Positions 50,601 to 61,515 of a DNA stretch of 64,000 bases are shown here, one piece after another. The position numbers and the translations under genes were made by a program. The notes beneath the pieces were generated by a model. The model made no database searches, was not told the origin of the DNA, and worked only from the letters and a program-made list of their open reading frames with translations. This DNA comes from Klebsormidium nitens (taxonomy: Eukaryota; Streptophyta; Klebsormidiophyceae; Klebsormidiales; Klebsormidiaceae): assembly GCA_000708835.1 (NCBI GenBank), contig DF237198.1, positions 57,852 to 121,851 on the forward strand, in the 5' to 3' direction. Positions within the stretch are counted from its first letter, which is position 1; every line of letters starts with the position of its first letter.

Positions 50601-53600
50601 CAGTACAATCGTGCAGTCCATCTCTACTCCTCTCTTGCCCCGCGTATTTTCTCGATGGATAGCCAGGTCGGTAAGTCTTAGGCCCCGGGAAACGGCCACA
50701 TCGGCTTGCAAGGCCCGCTCTTCGAACTTTCCCCGACAGCGCGCTGCCTCAGCCCCTTCTACTCAACGTTGTTCTTCGCTTTCGTCTGGACGACCACAGA
50801 CCATTAGAACGACAACCGACCCTTCAAAAGACAGGCACATGGAGCTGCGACAAATCTCCTTTCCACGAAAGCGCAGTTCGCCCTCTTTTTGGCGAGCCCG
50901 AATACAGCCGATACCAGTTCCTTTCACGGCGCGTTGTCATGACAATTAGCCCCCCCGATTACGCACGCTCAGACACTAGCTGACGCCTCACCAGCTGGAA
51001 TTCCGCCGGGCTGAGCTTCCCGTCGCCGTCGCGGTCCAGGTAGCGGAACGCCTTGCGCAGGTGGCTCGGCCCGCCGCGCACCCGCCCCTCTAGTTTCTCG
51101 CGCATCAGCCGCTCCAGGTCGTCCACCGACATGCGCGACTGCCACTGCTGCACGGCCGCCCGCCGGCGCGCCTCGAACGCACGCGCGGTGTTGAGCTTCG
51201 TGATGAGGTAGTTCTCCTGGCCGCCGCCGAAGCGGCCCATGCCGTTGCGCCCGGGGAAGTCCTCCGGGAGCAGCTTCTGGACAAAATCCTGCAAGGAGGA
51301 AGGGGGGCGGGTGAGTCGGGGAAGTCCTCCCGGAGCAGAGTCGGGTAAGATTTCTTCTGGGAGGGAGGGGGACAGTTCAGTCGAGGGAGGATTGAGGGAG
51401 CAGCTTCTGGACGAACTCCTGCAAGGAAGTGGGGAGGTGGGTCGGTCGCTGAAGTACTCCGAAAGCAGCTTCGAAGCAGATGTTAGAAGAACGGGCCGGC
51501 TATCTTGGGTGCACGTGCAGCTTACCCTGTCTTCTTGGTGTCTTGGCGCACAGTGCAGCTGGACTTGTTGCAGACGAGTTGGCACATTGAGTTGAAGAAT
51601 ACCAACGCAAGGAGATTCAGCTACTCGGTCTGCCCACCTTCGTTGCTGAGTGCCGAAGCACGGCCTCGAACCCACACCCCCAGGAGCACACCTCACAACG
51701 GTAGGAATCTACTTTGCGCCTTTCCTTTCGTGCCCACAAACGAACACTCCACGAAGTCCACCCAGCCCTGAAAGCTCCCGTATGCTTGCTTTCAGAGAAT
51801 GCAGGTCACCCGGTGTGCGTACCTCGTAGTCGATGTTGCCGTCCTTGTTCGCGTCGAGCGCTGAGACGAAGGCGTGCAGCGTGCGTGGGTCGACGTCCAC
51901 GTGGAAGGTGGCGAGGAAGCGCCGCATCTCGTCCTGGCTGATGGCGCCGCTGTGGTCGCGGTCCAGCTGGTTGAAGCACTTGAGCAGCTGGTGAGCACCG
52001 CCGGGGGACCGCTGCGCGATAAATCGTCTGTGTCAACAAGGTATACGTTTTCTTCGGTGCTACTTATGATGCTCTTGCGTCTTGAAGCACTTGAGCAGCT
52101 GGTACGCGTCACCCGGGGATCGCTGCATGGGGAATGTTCAGATTAACAAGGTTCGAAAGCAGACGCTAATCTTCTAGAGACAGGTGCTTACGCTCCTCCG
52201 TCTTAAGCAGCTGCTGCGTGCCGCTGCCGGACTTTGGGATTAACAAGGTAAGAGTTTCCTTGGGTACCACCTACGATTCTTGAAGCACTCGAGCAGCTGG
52301 TGTGCGCCGCCGGGGGCCGGCTACAACGGAAACTTGCCGATATCAACAGGGTTCGAGAGCAGACTATTCTGCCTTCAATACCCCTGCTCATGGTCTTGCG
52401 CTCTGAGCTTGAGCAGCTGGCACGTTCTGTCGACGAGGAATTCAGTGTCAAACAGATTCCAGAGCACACAAGAATCTCAGAACCGCTTTCGGTGGTGCCA
52501 CTTGAAATACTTGACCACTTGGGACGCTCCGTCCAGGGCCCGCTGCATGTAAGGAAGGAGGGCAGTGCTTGGGACTCGAGCGAGGTCTATATGTGCGTTT
52601 GCTGAAGTCCCTGCAGCTCCTGACGCTGCCTCCGGGAGCTACACAACTGAAACCGCTACTTCTGCCGACTCCATCTTAGTCCCCCGGAAGGATGCATTCC
52701 TTTTGATTATCTTTGAAAGATATGTTCAGGTGATTTCGAAGCTGATGTGTCAGCTCAGCTCGGCCGCTTTGTGCGTCATCGATTTAGCAAGTCTGTTTCT
52801 GCTTTTTGCGCTTTCACAATCATTTGCATGCAGTTTACAAGCTGAACTAAGCTGTTTCTTGGAGCCGTTTCCGATGGAGCTTGGATAAAAGACCTCCCCG
52901 TAATGCCTTCCACAAAGAAGCACAACCTCCGCCAGCGAACTGTCTGTTAGGAATTTGATGTTGAAGCAACCTTGCCAGACTATTCCAGAAGCTCCAACTT
53001 CATGGAATCGAGTGTTCAAGGCGTTCGAACATCCCCCATAAGTCAACAGAACATGGCGAGTTTTTCGGACCGCGTTCTTACCACAGCTGTTGATCTGATG
53101 AATAGAGGCTCCCACTCTGTCATGAGAGGCCTGAGCTCATACCCTCCGCCAAAGCTCATTAGACAAAATACTACAAACAGACGTTGTGAAAATGCTCCAA
53201 CTCCATTGTGCAGGCGACACCTGATCCCCACCTGCCAGATCTTTTCCCGCAACAGCTGGATCAGCGGCATCCTCTTCCCCGCCACCGTGTATGTTGGCAT
53301 CAGCTGCACCGAGTCCCCCTTCTGCTCCACCCCACCCGCCGTGCCCGGCCTCGGTAGGGGGGCCTTTCGGGGGCTAAGGCTCCTTTCCTGCGCGTCATCC
53401 TCTCGCTTTACCCCCCCTTCCAGCTGGCCCCTCTGCGAACCTGCACTCGCAGTAGACGGCCGCCCTTGGTCTTCCGCACCCCCCCTTTGTAGGTCCTGGC
53501 TTCGTCTCGTTGGGCTCACCCCCGCTGTGGCGGGCCGCAAGTCCCTTGCGGGGCGTGCTCTAATCGGGCTTTCTCCATGCTTATTTTCAGGGTCCTGCCC

Positions 53601-54574
53601 CCCTTGGCTAGTCTGAGCTTCCATCGCTGGACGTACTTTGCTGGGGGAGGGGTGGAGGCTGTTGCCCTGCCCCCCCAGGAGCTTGTCCACCTGATCTTCC
53701 ACCAAAGCTGGGTCCCACTTCTTGCGGGGGCTCGTTGCCTGGAGAGTCATGCAAAGTCGCACATTCAGTGGAGTGCTCGACATAAGTCGAGCTGAGAATA
53801 AGGACCCAAGACGATAGCCTCATTCCCTGTATGTTACCATGACTACAATGGGCTTGTGGTGATGGACATAAATCAAGGATAGAAAGTCTTCAGCATTGCT
53901 TGTAAAGATGCATATGCTGCCCTTTTGACTGATAGATCGGACCAGTTTGCAGGTGCAACATCTTCCTTCTCCAGCACTTGTGAGCAGAAAATCGGTTCAA
54001 GACAGTTGTGGATCCTAGGTTCACCGAGTCACGAGCAATGCTAGCCGGCCTTGGTTGAAGAGAATCAGTGAAGATGAGCCTAAAGATAAATCGTGCAATC
54101 TCAGGAAGCCGGTCAGGCTGGCCCCTTCTGGCTGATGGACTGTGGGGAATGAAGCACGTGTCCCACCTGCAGCAATGTGCTTAAGGCTTCCTTCAAGCCT
54201 TCCCTCTCAAGCATCCTCTGCAGCCTGGTTCTCCTCTGGGGGGATAAACTTCTTGCGCTGTGCACCATTCTCTCTGCTGCCGCTGCATCTGACTGCCCCC
54301 TGAAACTGCGCGCAGACAGATGTCCTAGATTCTCCTTCTCTTCCCTCTGGCTCTGCATCTGGGAGATTGCCAAGGTTGGGACCTTTCCCCCAATTTGCAC
54401 GATTGTTGCTGGCTTTGTACTTTCTGGCTGACTCCCGTCTGGTTTGCCATTGGAAGGACGGCCCTTCCGTGGAGAGAGGAACGAGTTGCCTACTGCAGAA
54501 TTTATCAAAGCAGCCCTGCTTGTCCCAGAGTCTGCAGACTCCCTATCAGGGCGCAAGGGAGGAGCGAACCTCAT
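47686..54574 (-). CDS. Multi-EF-hand protein with SPRK-rich N-terminus
   Basis: Nine exons, complement of 47686..48059, 48442..48671, 49207..49337, 49609..50088, 50419..50562, 50992..51288, 51823..52011, 53232..53738 and 54167..54574, give about 919 residues. The first 300 residues are disordered and basic with repeated SP motifs (FLSPRKGRPS, SLSPQRR, ATSPRKKW, SLSPRKAP). EF-hand loops follow: DRDHSGAISQDE, DANKDGNIDYE, DRDGDGKLSPAE and DPNGDGVIDYYE, then degenerate ones (DVTGRGKLDHAD, DPEQTGFVTFAA). The C-terminal 120 residues are Ser/Pro/Arg-rich. Calcium sensing is the likely role; the partner is unknown. The junction 50419/50088 needs a GC donor (CAG|GCGAGG). Without it the locus would be two genes, one ending at 50374 and one starting at the ATG at 50088. 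Confidence 0.75.
51245..51482 (-). repeat. Duplicated 5' end of an EF-hand exon
   Basis: The acceptor and first 40 bp of the exon starting at 51288 (DFVQKLLPEDFPG) recur upstream in the intron at about 51316-51340, 51396-51436 and 51443-51480. The copy at 51396-51436 keeps a perfect acceptor and reads EFVQKLLP before diverging. These are local duplications that created exon look-alikes. Confidence 0.8.
51960..52555 (-). repeat. Degenerate tandem array of an exon 5' end
   Basis: The acceptor and first 40-45 bp of the exon starting at 52011 (RSPGGAHQLLKCFN) recur about five more times in the intron upstream, with starts of the shared AGCAGCTGG core near 52090, 52207, 52290, 52410 and, weakest, 52510. 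Spacing is roughly 80-120 bp. Intervening segments also share TTAACAAGGT or TTCGAAAGCAGAC. Two copies keep good acceptors and open frames (RSPGDAYQLLKCFK and RALDGASQVVKYFK). Confidence 0.82.
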
Positions 54575-55622
54575 GCTTGCTGATGCCTGATCTCAACACT
54601 ACAGTATGTGCAGATGGCTCCCACCAACTTGGAAGCCCATGGCAATCTGGAGGGCTGCTCCCTTCGGACGTTCTCTTTGCAAGGAAGCCGTACATGTATG
54701 AACTGTCCTGATTGAATTTTAAAGTTTCCGAAAAACATTGCACAGCATTGCTTGGAAAAGCCTTCAAGCATCAAGGAAAGGAAGCAACTCGGCCAAATTG
54801 AACACGAAATCCTTCTTCTGGAGGAAAGATCATCTAATCACGATTGCAGCAGCGGCATTTTTGGATCTGACATTGTCACCAATGACCGGCATGTCAGGCT
54901 TTCAAAGCCAATTTGAACTTGAAGCATCAGGATTCAGGATCACATGCCTTGCAAACCCTAATTTCTTGCTTGGCCAATCGAGTATTATGATGGCCAGGAT
55001 CGTAACCGTCCAGTAGATCTCAGAACGATCCGACGGCCATTGTCTTCTCTACAACGATATACAGTCATCAACGGTTTACAGACTATAAGGTCACTTCATG
55101 CAACAAATCGAACGTGGTTCATGGGTCCTGGGCTCACTGAAAATGTACTTCGACGTCGAAACTCGTGTCCGGATCAGAACCGGGTGGCAAAATTCGATCC
55201 GTCGAACAACATGGTACAAACTGCAGCACGGTTCCCGTCCTGCAATTACTGGGCAAGTTTCCCGCCACTTCTCTGAAATTCTAAGAGCACCTTCAAGAAG
55301 TTGCTTCATAAAGTTCTCTTGTCATTGAGACCTGCAAATGCTAGTCGCACTTGCTACGGTAGTCAACTTCAAGGCACGCAGTGGCGGCGTACAGCTCACA
55401 CCTGTTCAATAAATAGGTGGTGTGCTCGTTCCTCATTTTGCTGTGGCCCAAAGTGAGCCCTTCAACCTTCGGCGGGCGGGATGCGGCCGTGCCTGTAAAG
55501 GGAGTTGGACCTTGACAGAGATCAGGGGATATCTGTCGTTTCGGAAGCAGACACTCATTGCTGAACACCAGGTGTCTGGTTCTTGCTGACCTGTATCAAA
55601 TATCACAAACAGACACGCAAAA
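54575..55622. promoter_or_regulatory. Divergent promoter region, EF-hand gene / RPA1
   Basis: About 1 kb separates the two start codons. A telobox AAACCCTAA lies at 54953-54961, about 660 bp upstream of the RPA1 ATG. Short open frames have no support. Transcription starts cannot be placed from sequence alone. Confidence 0.45.
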
Positions 55623-58600
55623 ATGGTGGAGCTTACGAAGGATGCTATTCAGCTCATTCAGGCTGGGCAGACAGACCTGCAGGCAGTGGTACAGGTCACT
55701 GATATCAAGCCTATTGGCAACCAGTCAGGCCCTCAGGAGAGGTTTCGGCTGGCGCTGACAGATGGGAGTCAGATTCAGCAGGCGATGCTGGCCACACAGC
55801 TGAACGACTTCGTTAAGACCGGGAGAGTGAAGAAGAACTCCATCCTTGTGTTGCAGGAGTACATCTGCAACACTGTGCAGAACCGCAAGTAAGTGTTTCT
55901 TTTTGGATGGAGCCTGTCTATGACGTTTGCTCATTCTACTCTTCCACTACTGAGCACTTTTTTCAGAAAAAGCAGTGCCAGCTCAACACAACACCTCAAG
56001 TAGCTCGGGGAGATCTCAGCGACACACCTCAGATACTGAAAAGGTAGACAATGGTGGTACAATTGCCTTTGTACACGACTGGCCAGTGCTTTATGCAAAT
56101 AAGCAAAGGGAATATGTGAAATCGGAAGGCCCTTGGTTGCAAACAGCAATTCCATCATAACCTTGCAATTGCTCACAACACTTTTGAAAACATAGAGAAA
56201 CTTTCTCTGCAGTGAAGGGTTGTGGGAACCCTAATCCTGGATCTTCAGGAAGGTCCTTACAGAATCATTTAATCTTCCCAATGCAAATGAAATGCCTACT
56301 GACTCGATCCCTCTGCTTTGAACTGCACCCTAGCAATCTCCATGGATGTCAAACCGGCTTTGCTGGCCTTGGCTCCATATAACCAATATACCGAACGGCC
56401 AAGGGAATTCACCCAAAAAGAACAATTTTGGGGCCTGTGTGACATTCTGGAAATCAAATGGGAGCCAAGTGTGAAAAAGTGAAACATAACATAATCAAGG
56501 AAAAGGCCGTTTCGTTGACTTTCAGTGTAGAAATATCAACAAAAAGGCTCTTGTGTGAAATGTAAAAAACTACTTCATGGCGCCGGGTGAATCCTCAGGA
56601 TGAACGAAATTGAGTTTTCACACCAGAGATGGTGCTAATTCTCTTGGCGGTACGGTAGGAGACAACTTTAACTCACTTGGTGGATCATTTTGTTACCTTG
56701 CAGAATCATCATCGTGCTGAGTTTGGAGGTGCTTCAGCTGGACGCAGAGCCCCTGGGTCCTCCGCAACCAGGACCAGCAGTTCCCGGATCAGTCATCAAC
56801 CCGGGAGCTGGACCTAACGGCTTTCAGGCACAGCAGGGGCCCCCTCAGGCTAGTGGTGGCTACCAGGCTGCGCCCCCAGCACAAGCTCCCCTCACCCCTG
56901 GTTACGGCAACCCCGCGCCTCCGTCAAACCCTTATGCCAACGCTGCCCCTGCTGCGGCTCCTGCATACAATTCGGGCTATGGCCAGGCCAATGGAGGGTA
57001 CGGACAGCCGGCTGCGAATGGTTTTGGAGGGGGGGGCATGGGCCGAGGCATGTCCATGGGCGGCATGGGGGGCGGTATGGCTGGTGGAATGGGGGGGGGT
57101 ATGGGTGGGGGCTACGGTCAAGGCAGGGGTGCGATGGGGGCGCCTGCGACAGCCCCCCAGTATTCAAGCAGGGGTCCGATCGCCAGGAACCAGGCGCCCG
57201 CGCGGATTGCTCCGATATCGAGCCTGAACCCCTACCAGAACAAGTGGACCATCAAGGCGAGGGTGACGCTCAAGAGCGACATCCGGCGCTACCACAACCA
57301 GAAGGGCGACGGGAAGGTGTTCAGCATCGACCTTCTGGATTCCGAGGGGGGGGAGGTGCGCGCCACGTGCTTCAACCAGACGGTGGACAAGTTCTACGAG
57401 CTGTTTGAGGAGGGGAAAGTGTACCTGATCACCGGGGGATCCCTGAAGCCGACCAGGAAGGAGTTCAACCACCTGAAGAACGAGTGGGAGATCATGCTAG
57501 ACAACAACACAGTCGTGCAGCTGTCCATGGACGAGGACGGCAGCATCCCTCAGCAGGTCTACGACTTCAAGTGAGTTGCTTGAAGAATTAGCATGTAGTG
57601 CTGTGACCTCTAAGCCTGTGCTTTCTGATCTTTGTGATGTTGATATCAGAGGTTCTTGACTACTGCACCATGGCAGTTTTGGAGACCTATGGCATCTGAG
57701 GTTGACGAGGACGGGCAAGGCAGACGTTTTTTTCGGGGGGCTGTTCGTTGGGTTCGGACTTCCCTTACATTCCTGGTCTTTTAACCATCAGTTTGGCCGC
57801 ATGGTTCTTCCACTGCCTCCTTAACACCAAACTTTTTGCTCTCATTTGCTTTCCAGGGTTTAGTCTTTCACTTGGTTCCCTGTGGCTGTCTGTCTCAACT
57901 CCACTTTTCATGGCAGCCAGAATGTACCCCAGGGTTAATTCGTTCAACAGATCTCTATCTCTAGCCTCTTCTGGTGGAGTACTCAATCCCGTTAAACTAC
58001 CCTGTCCACGATCGAACATGAACCGGTCCGTCCTCATGGCTTGTTTCTGGCTGACTGATCCTCTTTGGACCGTCTTGAAATCAGCGACCTTTTTCTTGAC
58101 AGCCCCGAATGTGCTCGAGCTGACCGGCCATCTTGGCATTGCCAGGACCATCGACGTGATCGAGAACGAGGCCCGCGAGTCGATGGTGGACGTGATCGGC
58201 GTGGTGGAGACTGTCCTCCCGACCAACATCATTACCCGCAAGGACGGGCGCGAGACAGAGAAGCGCTCGCTGACCATTAAGGACACGTCCGGCAAGTCCG
58301 TCGAGGTAACGCTCTGGGGCAGCTTCTGCAACCGGGAGGGGCAGCGGCTGCAGGACAGTCTGGACAATGGGCAGCACCCCGTGCTCGCGGTCAAGGGCGG
58401 GCGGACGAGCGACTTTAGCGGGCGCACGATTGGGACGATCTCGACGTCACAGCTGGCCATCGACCCCGACATCGTGGAGGCGCACAGGTCGGTTGTTGTT
58501 TGCATCTCCCGTGCCCTGAATTTTGGGTATCATTCAATTGCTTCTTGTAGTCTGTCCAGACCCGGTCTGTGCGGTGTGCATGCCTCTGTCTGCTTAAAGA

Positions 58601-60739
58601 ACGCGTTGCTTGTGAGGGAGACCATATGTCTCCTCGATCCGGAGGACTGGGTTTAAGCTTCCTGACAGAGCCACTGCTCGTTATCTGAAGACTTCTTGGA
58701 TTGATGGAGAGAATGTTTTGGACGCTCAATGTAAACCAGGGTGCCGGTTGCTTAGCTGGGTTTCTGATCCCTGAGTTCCGCTGTCGTCAGGCTCAAGGCT
58801 TGGTACGAGAGTGAAGGAAGGAGCCTGGCGCCGCAGAGCATCTCCCGTGAGGCATCTGGCGGCCGGGAGACCAGAAAGTTCGTCGCGCAGATCAAGGACG
58901 AGGGGCTGGGCCGAGGGAACAAGCCAGACTACATTGCTGTGCGGGGGACCATCGCCTTCATCAAACAGGTCAGCTCTTTCAACTTGCCTACAAGCGACGG
59001 GTCATTGAACCAGCTTCTTTGCTTTCGGCCAATTGTGGGAGCGCCGAAGATTCAGCCATTTACTCGCTTGGGCGTCGCTTTGATTGGCATCGCCTCGTGT
59101 GGATCCAGGAGTCCGGCCCAACAATCTGGCTTGGATACAGATTCGCCTGGGCGCTTCTTGTTCTTGAAAGTGAATGATTCAGGCCCATCAGGATTCTCTG
59201 TCTGGCGCGTCACAGTCCCTTCTTTCCACAAAAGCCTCGTTGCTAGCTCTGCCGACTTGTGCATCACTGCACTCATTCGAGACACGTGCCAGCAAGCTGA
59301 AGCCACTTGCCTCCGCTTCAAGCGCTGTGCCTCGTCAGACCCTCTCCTCAAACCGATCCTCTTTACCCAACTCCAGGAGAACCCGTACTACGCGGCGTGT
59401 CCGAACAAGGTGGAGGGCGACCGGCAGTGCAACAAGAAGCTGACCCCGTCGACGGGCGGGTGGGCGTGCGAGCGGTGCAACCGGGACGACATCCCGGCCC
59501 CCGAGTACCGCTACCTGCTGGGCGTGCAGCTCAAGGACCACACCGGGGGGGAGTGGGTCACCGCGTTCCAGGAGACCGGGGAGGACATCATGGGCATGAA
59601 CGCGGGGGAGCTGTACAGACTGAAAGTGAGCGCGCAGTAGAGCTGGGTGCCCTTTGCAAAAGAGGATGCTTTACCGGCTCAGATTCTCGTTCTTGACAGA
59701 AACGCAGGGGAACGGTGTCGTTCAACGACGCTCAGAAGACTGCGTATGCTTTTAAGCGGTGCCAAGTAAGGAGTTGAGTCGCTGCAAGACTTTTTTTCGA
59801 TCGGAAGTAGGTCTACCCTAATCGCTCAAGCTTTCACCGCTTTTCAAGAGGCCCCTGCCGGCACTTAGTGATACGTATGGAAGTCTGACGATGGGGTTCA
59901 ACTTGTGGTGCAGGAAGAGGCCGACAACACGGGGAACAATATACCGTACACAAACGCCTTTGTGAACGCCCAGTTCGATCACTGGCTGATGAAGCTCAAG
60001 GTCAAGGAGGAGACGTACAACGACGAGCGGCGGATCAAGGTCCAAATCATCAAGGCAGAGAAGGTGAGCTGAGAACGGGCCGTTCGTAGACAGCTTTCTG
60101 CTCAGGCGGCACGTTTTGTTTCTTTCTGTGAAGCATGTAGTGACGTGTTTTCCTTTGCTTGCTATTCGCGTCGCTTGCTGAGGGTGTCGCATTCAGTTTT
60201 TGTCAGGGGCGGAGCTGACAAACACTCGTCGTGTGTGCGTTTGGCAGGCCGACTTCGCGACCGAGAGCAAGGTCGTCGCTGAGCAGATCGCCAAGCTGAG
60301 TCGTGGTGAGCCGCTGACCAGCCCCGTCCGCGCAACCCCTCCCGCAAACAACGGGTACAACGCTCCCGGTGCTGGAGCGTCTTCGTACGGCGGGACCCAG
60401 AGCACGTACGGAGGTTCGAGCTATGCCAACGGCACCAGCGGGGGCGGGGGCGGGGGCGGGAATAAATGCTACCGGTGCGGTCAGGAGGGGCACTTCGCAA
60501 GCTCGTGCCCGAGCGGAGGCGGCGGTGGGGAGCGTTACGGCGGCGGCGGTGGTGGAGGAGGAGGAGGAGGGGGCGGTGCTAAGAGCGGAAGCTGCTTCAA
60601 GTGCGGCGAGCCGGGTCACTGGAGCTCACAATGCCCATCTGGTGGCGGTGGCGGGGGAGGACGGGGTGGTTACGGAGGCGGTGGCGGCGGATACGGAGGC
60701 GGTGGTGGCGGGTATGGAGGTCGAGGCAGAGGGTATTAG
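55623..60739 (+). CDS. RPA1: Replication protein A 70-kDa subunit with two zinc knuckles
   Basis: Eight exons, 55623..55888, 56704..57570, 58146..58487, 58791..58968, 59377..59625, 59700..59765, 59914..60063 and 60248..60739, give about 869 residues. The N-terminal OB domain starts [14 protein letters not shown] Gly/Pro/Met-rich linker follows. DNA-binding domains A ([20 protein letters not shown], near 265-375), B ([12 protein letters not shown] to [12 protein letters not shown], near 378-490) and C (near 495-725) come next. Domain C has a zinc ribbon with cysteines near 559, 569, 581 and 584. The tail has two CCHC knuckles ([14 protein letters not shown] and [14 protein letters not shown]) in Gly-rich sequence. 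RPA binds single-stranded DNA in replication, repair and recombination. Zinc-knuckle tails are known in some plant RPA70 paralogues (the C/E group), which are linked to repair. Confidence 0.94.
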
Positions 60740-61515
60740 AGAGCGGTCCTAGTGTACGTGCATTGGAAGTCAAGGTGTCGCTGTGCGTCCTCTGCAATCG
60801 ATGTAAGATTTCAATGCAGAGGGTTGCTGTGTCTGAGAAAAGTCTGTGCTGTTGTCTACTCGGTCTTAGGCTTTTACGGAGCGAAAACTTTGAAAAGCAT
60901 GGATAGCATCTGCGTATGTTCCATAACCGGGACCTTGTGGCAATCGTGTGCGTTACTGAGCTGAATTATGACGTATCAATCTGCACCACGATTGACGGCA
61001 GAATTACGACCTGGGGAATAGCTACACCCAATGCGCGATGAACTGCACCGCCTGGCAAGTAGGCACGTTGCATCCATAGATGCTTATGATCATGTAAAAA
61101 GTGTCGCGCCGCATATGCGATCGGTTGCACATGCACCTACGTGTAAACACAGGCCCGCCATGCAGCGTGTTGGCTGCATACTACTGAATTAGATGGTTAT
61201 TGGGGTTCCATCCAGCATCACTGATGCACAAGCTGGCCTGCAGCAGCCAGGAAACTTTGCAACACCAATATGCTCGCATTACATAGTCGCAAGTGTACGG
61301 GCATGCTAACCAGCTCTTCACATTCAAGGTTCTCATCTTTTGCAAAACGTAATCTTGGGGACAGAATGCAATGCCTCCACAGCAACCGATTATGAACAAA
61401 CCCCGTCATCATGACATGCAATCCCACATGCGACGACCTCCAGAAGATGTCACGCTTGAAGTTGGAAAGACCTTTCGGAAAGGCTAATCTTATTATGAAA
61501 TCCTACAGTTGCCTT
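60740..61515. other. Convergent intergenic region
   Basis: Gap between the ends of RPA1 and the TPR-RING gene. It should contain both 3' UTRs. No repeat or RNA gene is visible. Confidence 0.6.

Noticed and set aside
51960-52555. CRISPR-like array of spaced repeats
   Set aside because: The repeats are degenerate copies of a coding exon start with irregular spacing, in a eukaryotic intron.
52972-53616. A 214-codon plus-strand frame
   Set aside because: Antisense to the second exon of the EF-hand gene, rich in Cys, Ser and Arg as expected of a shadow frame.
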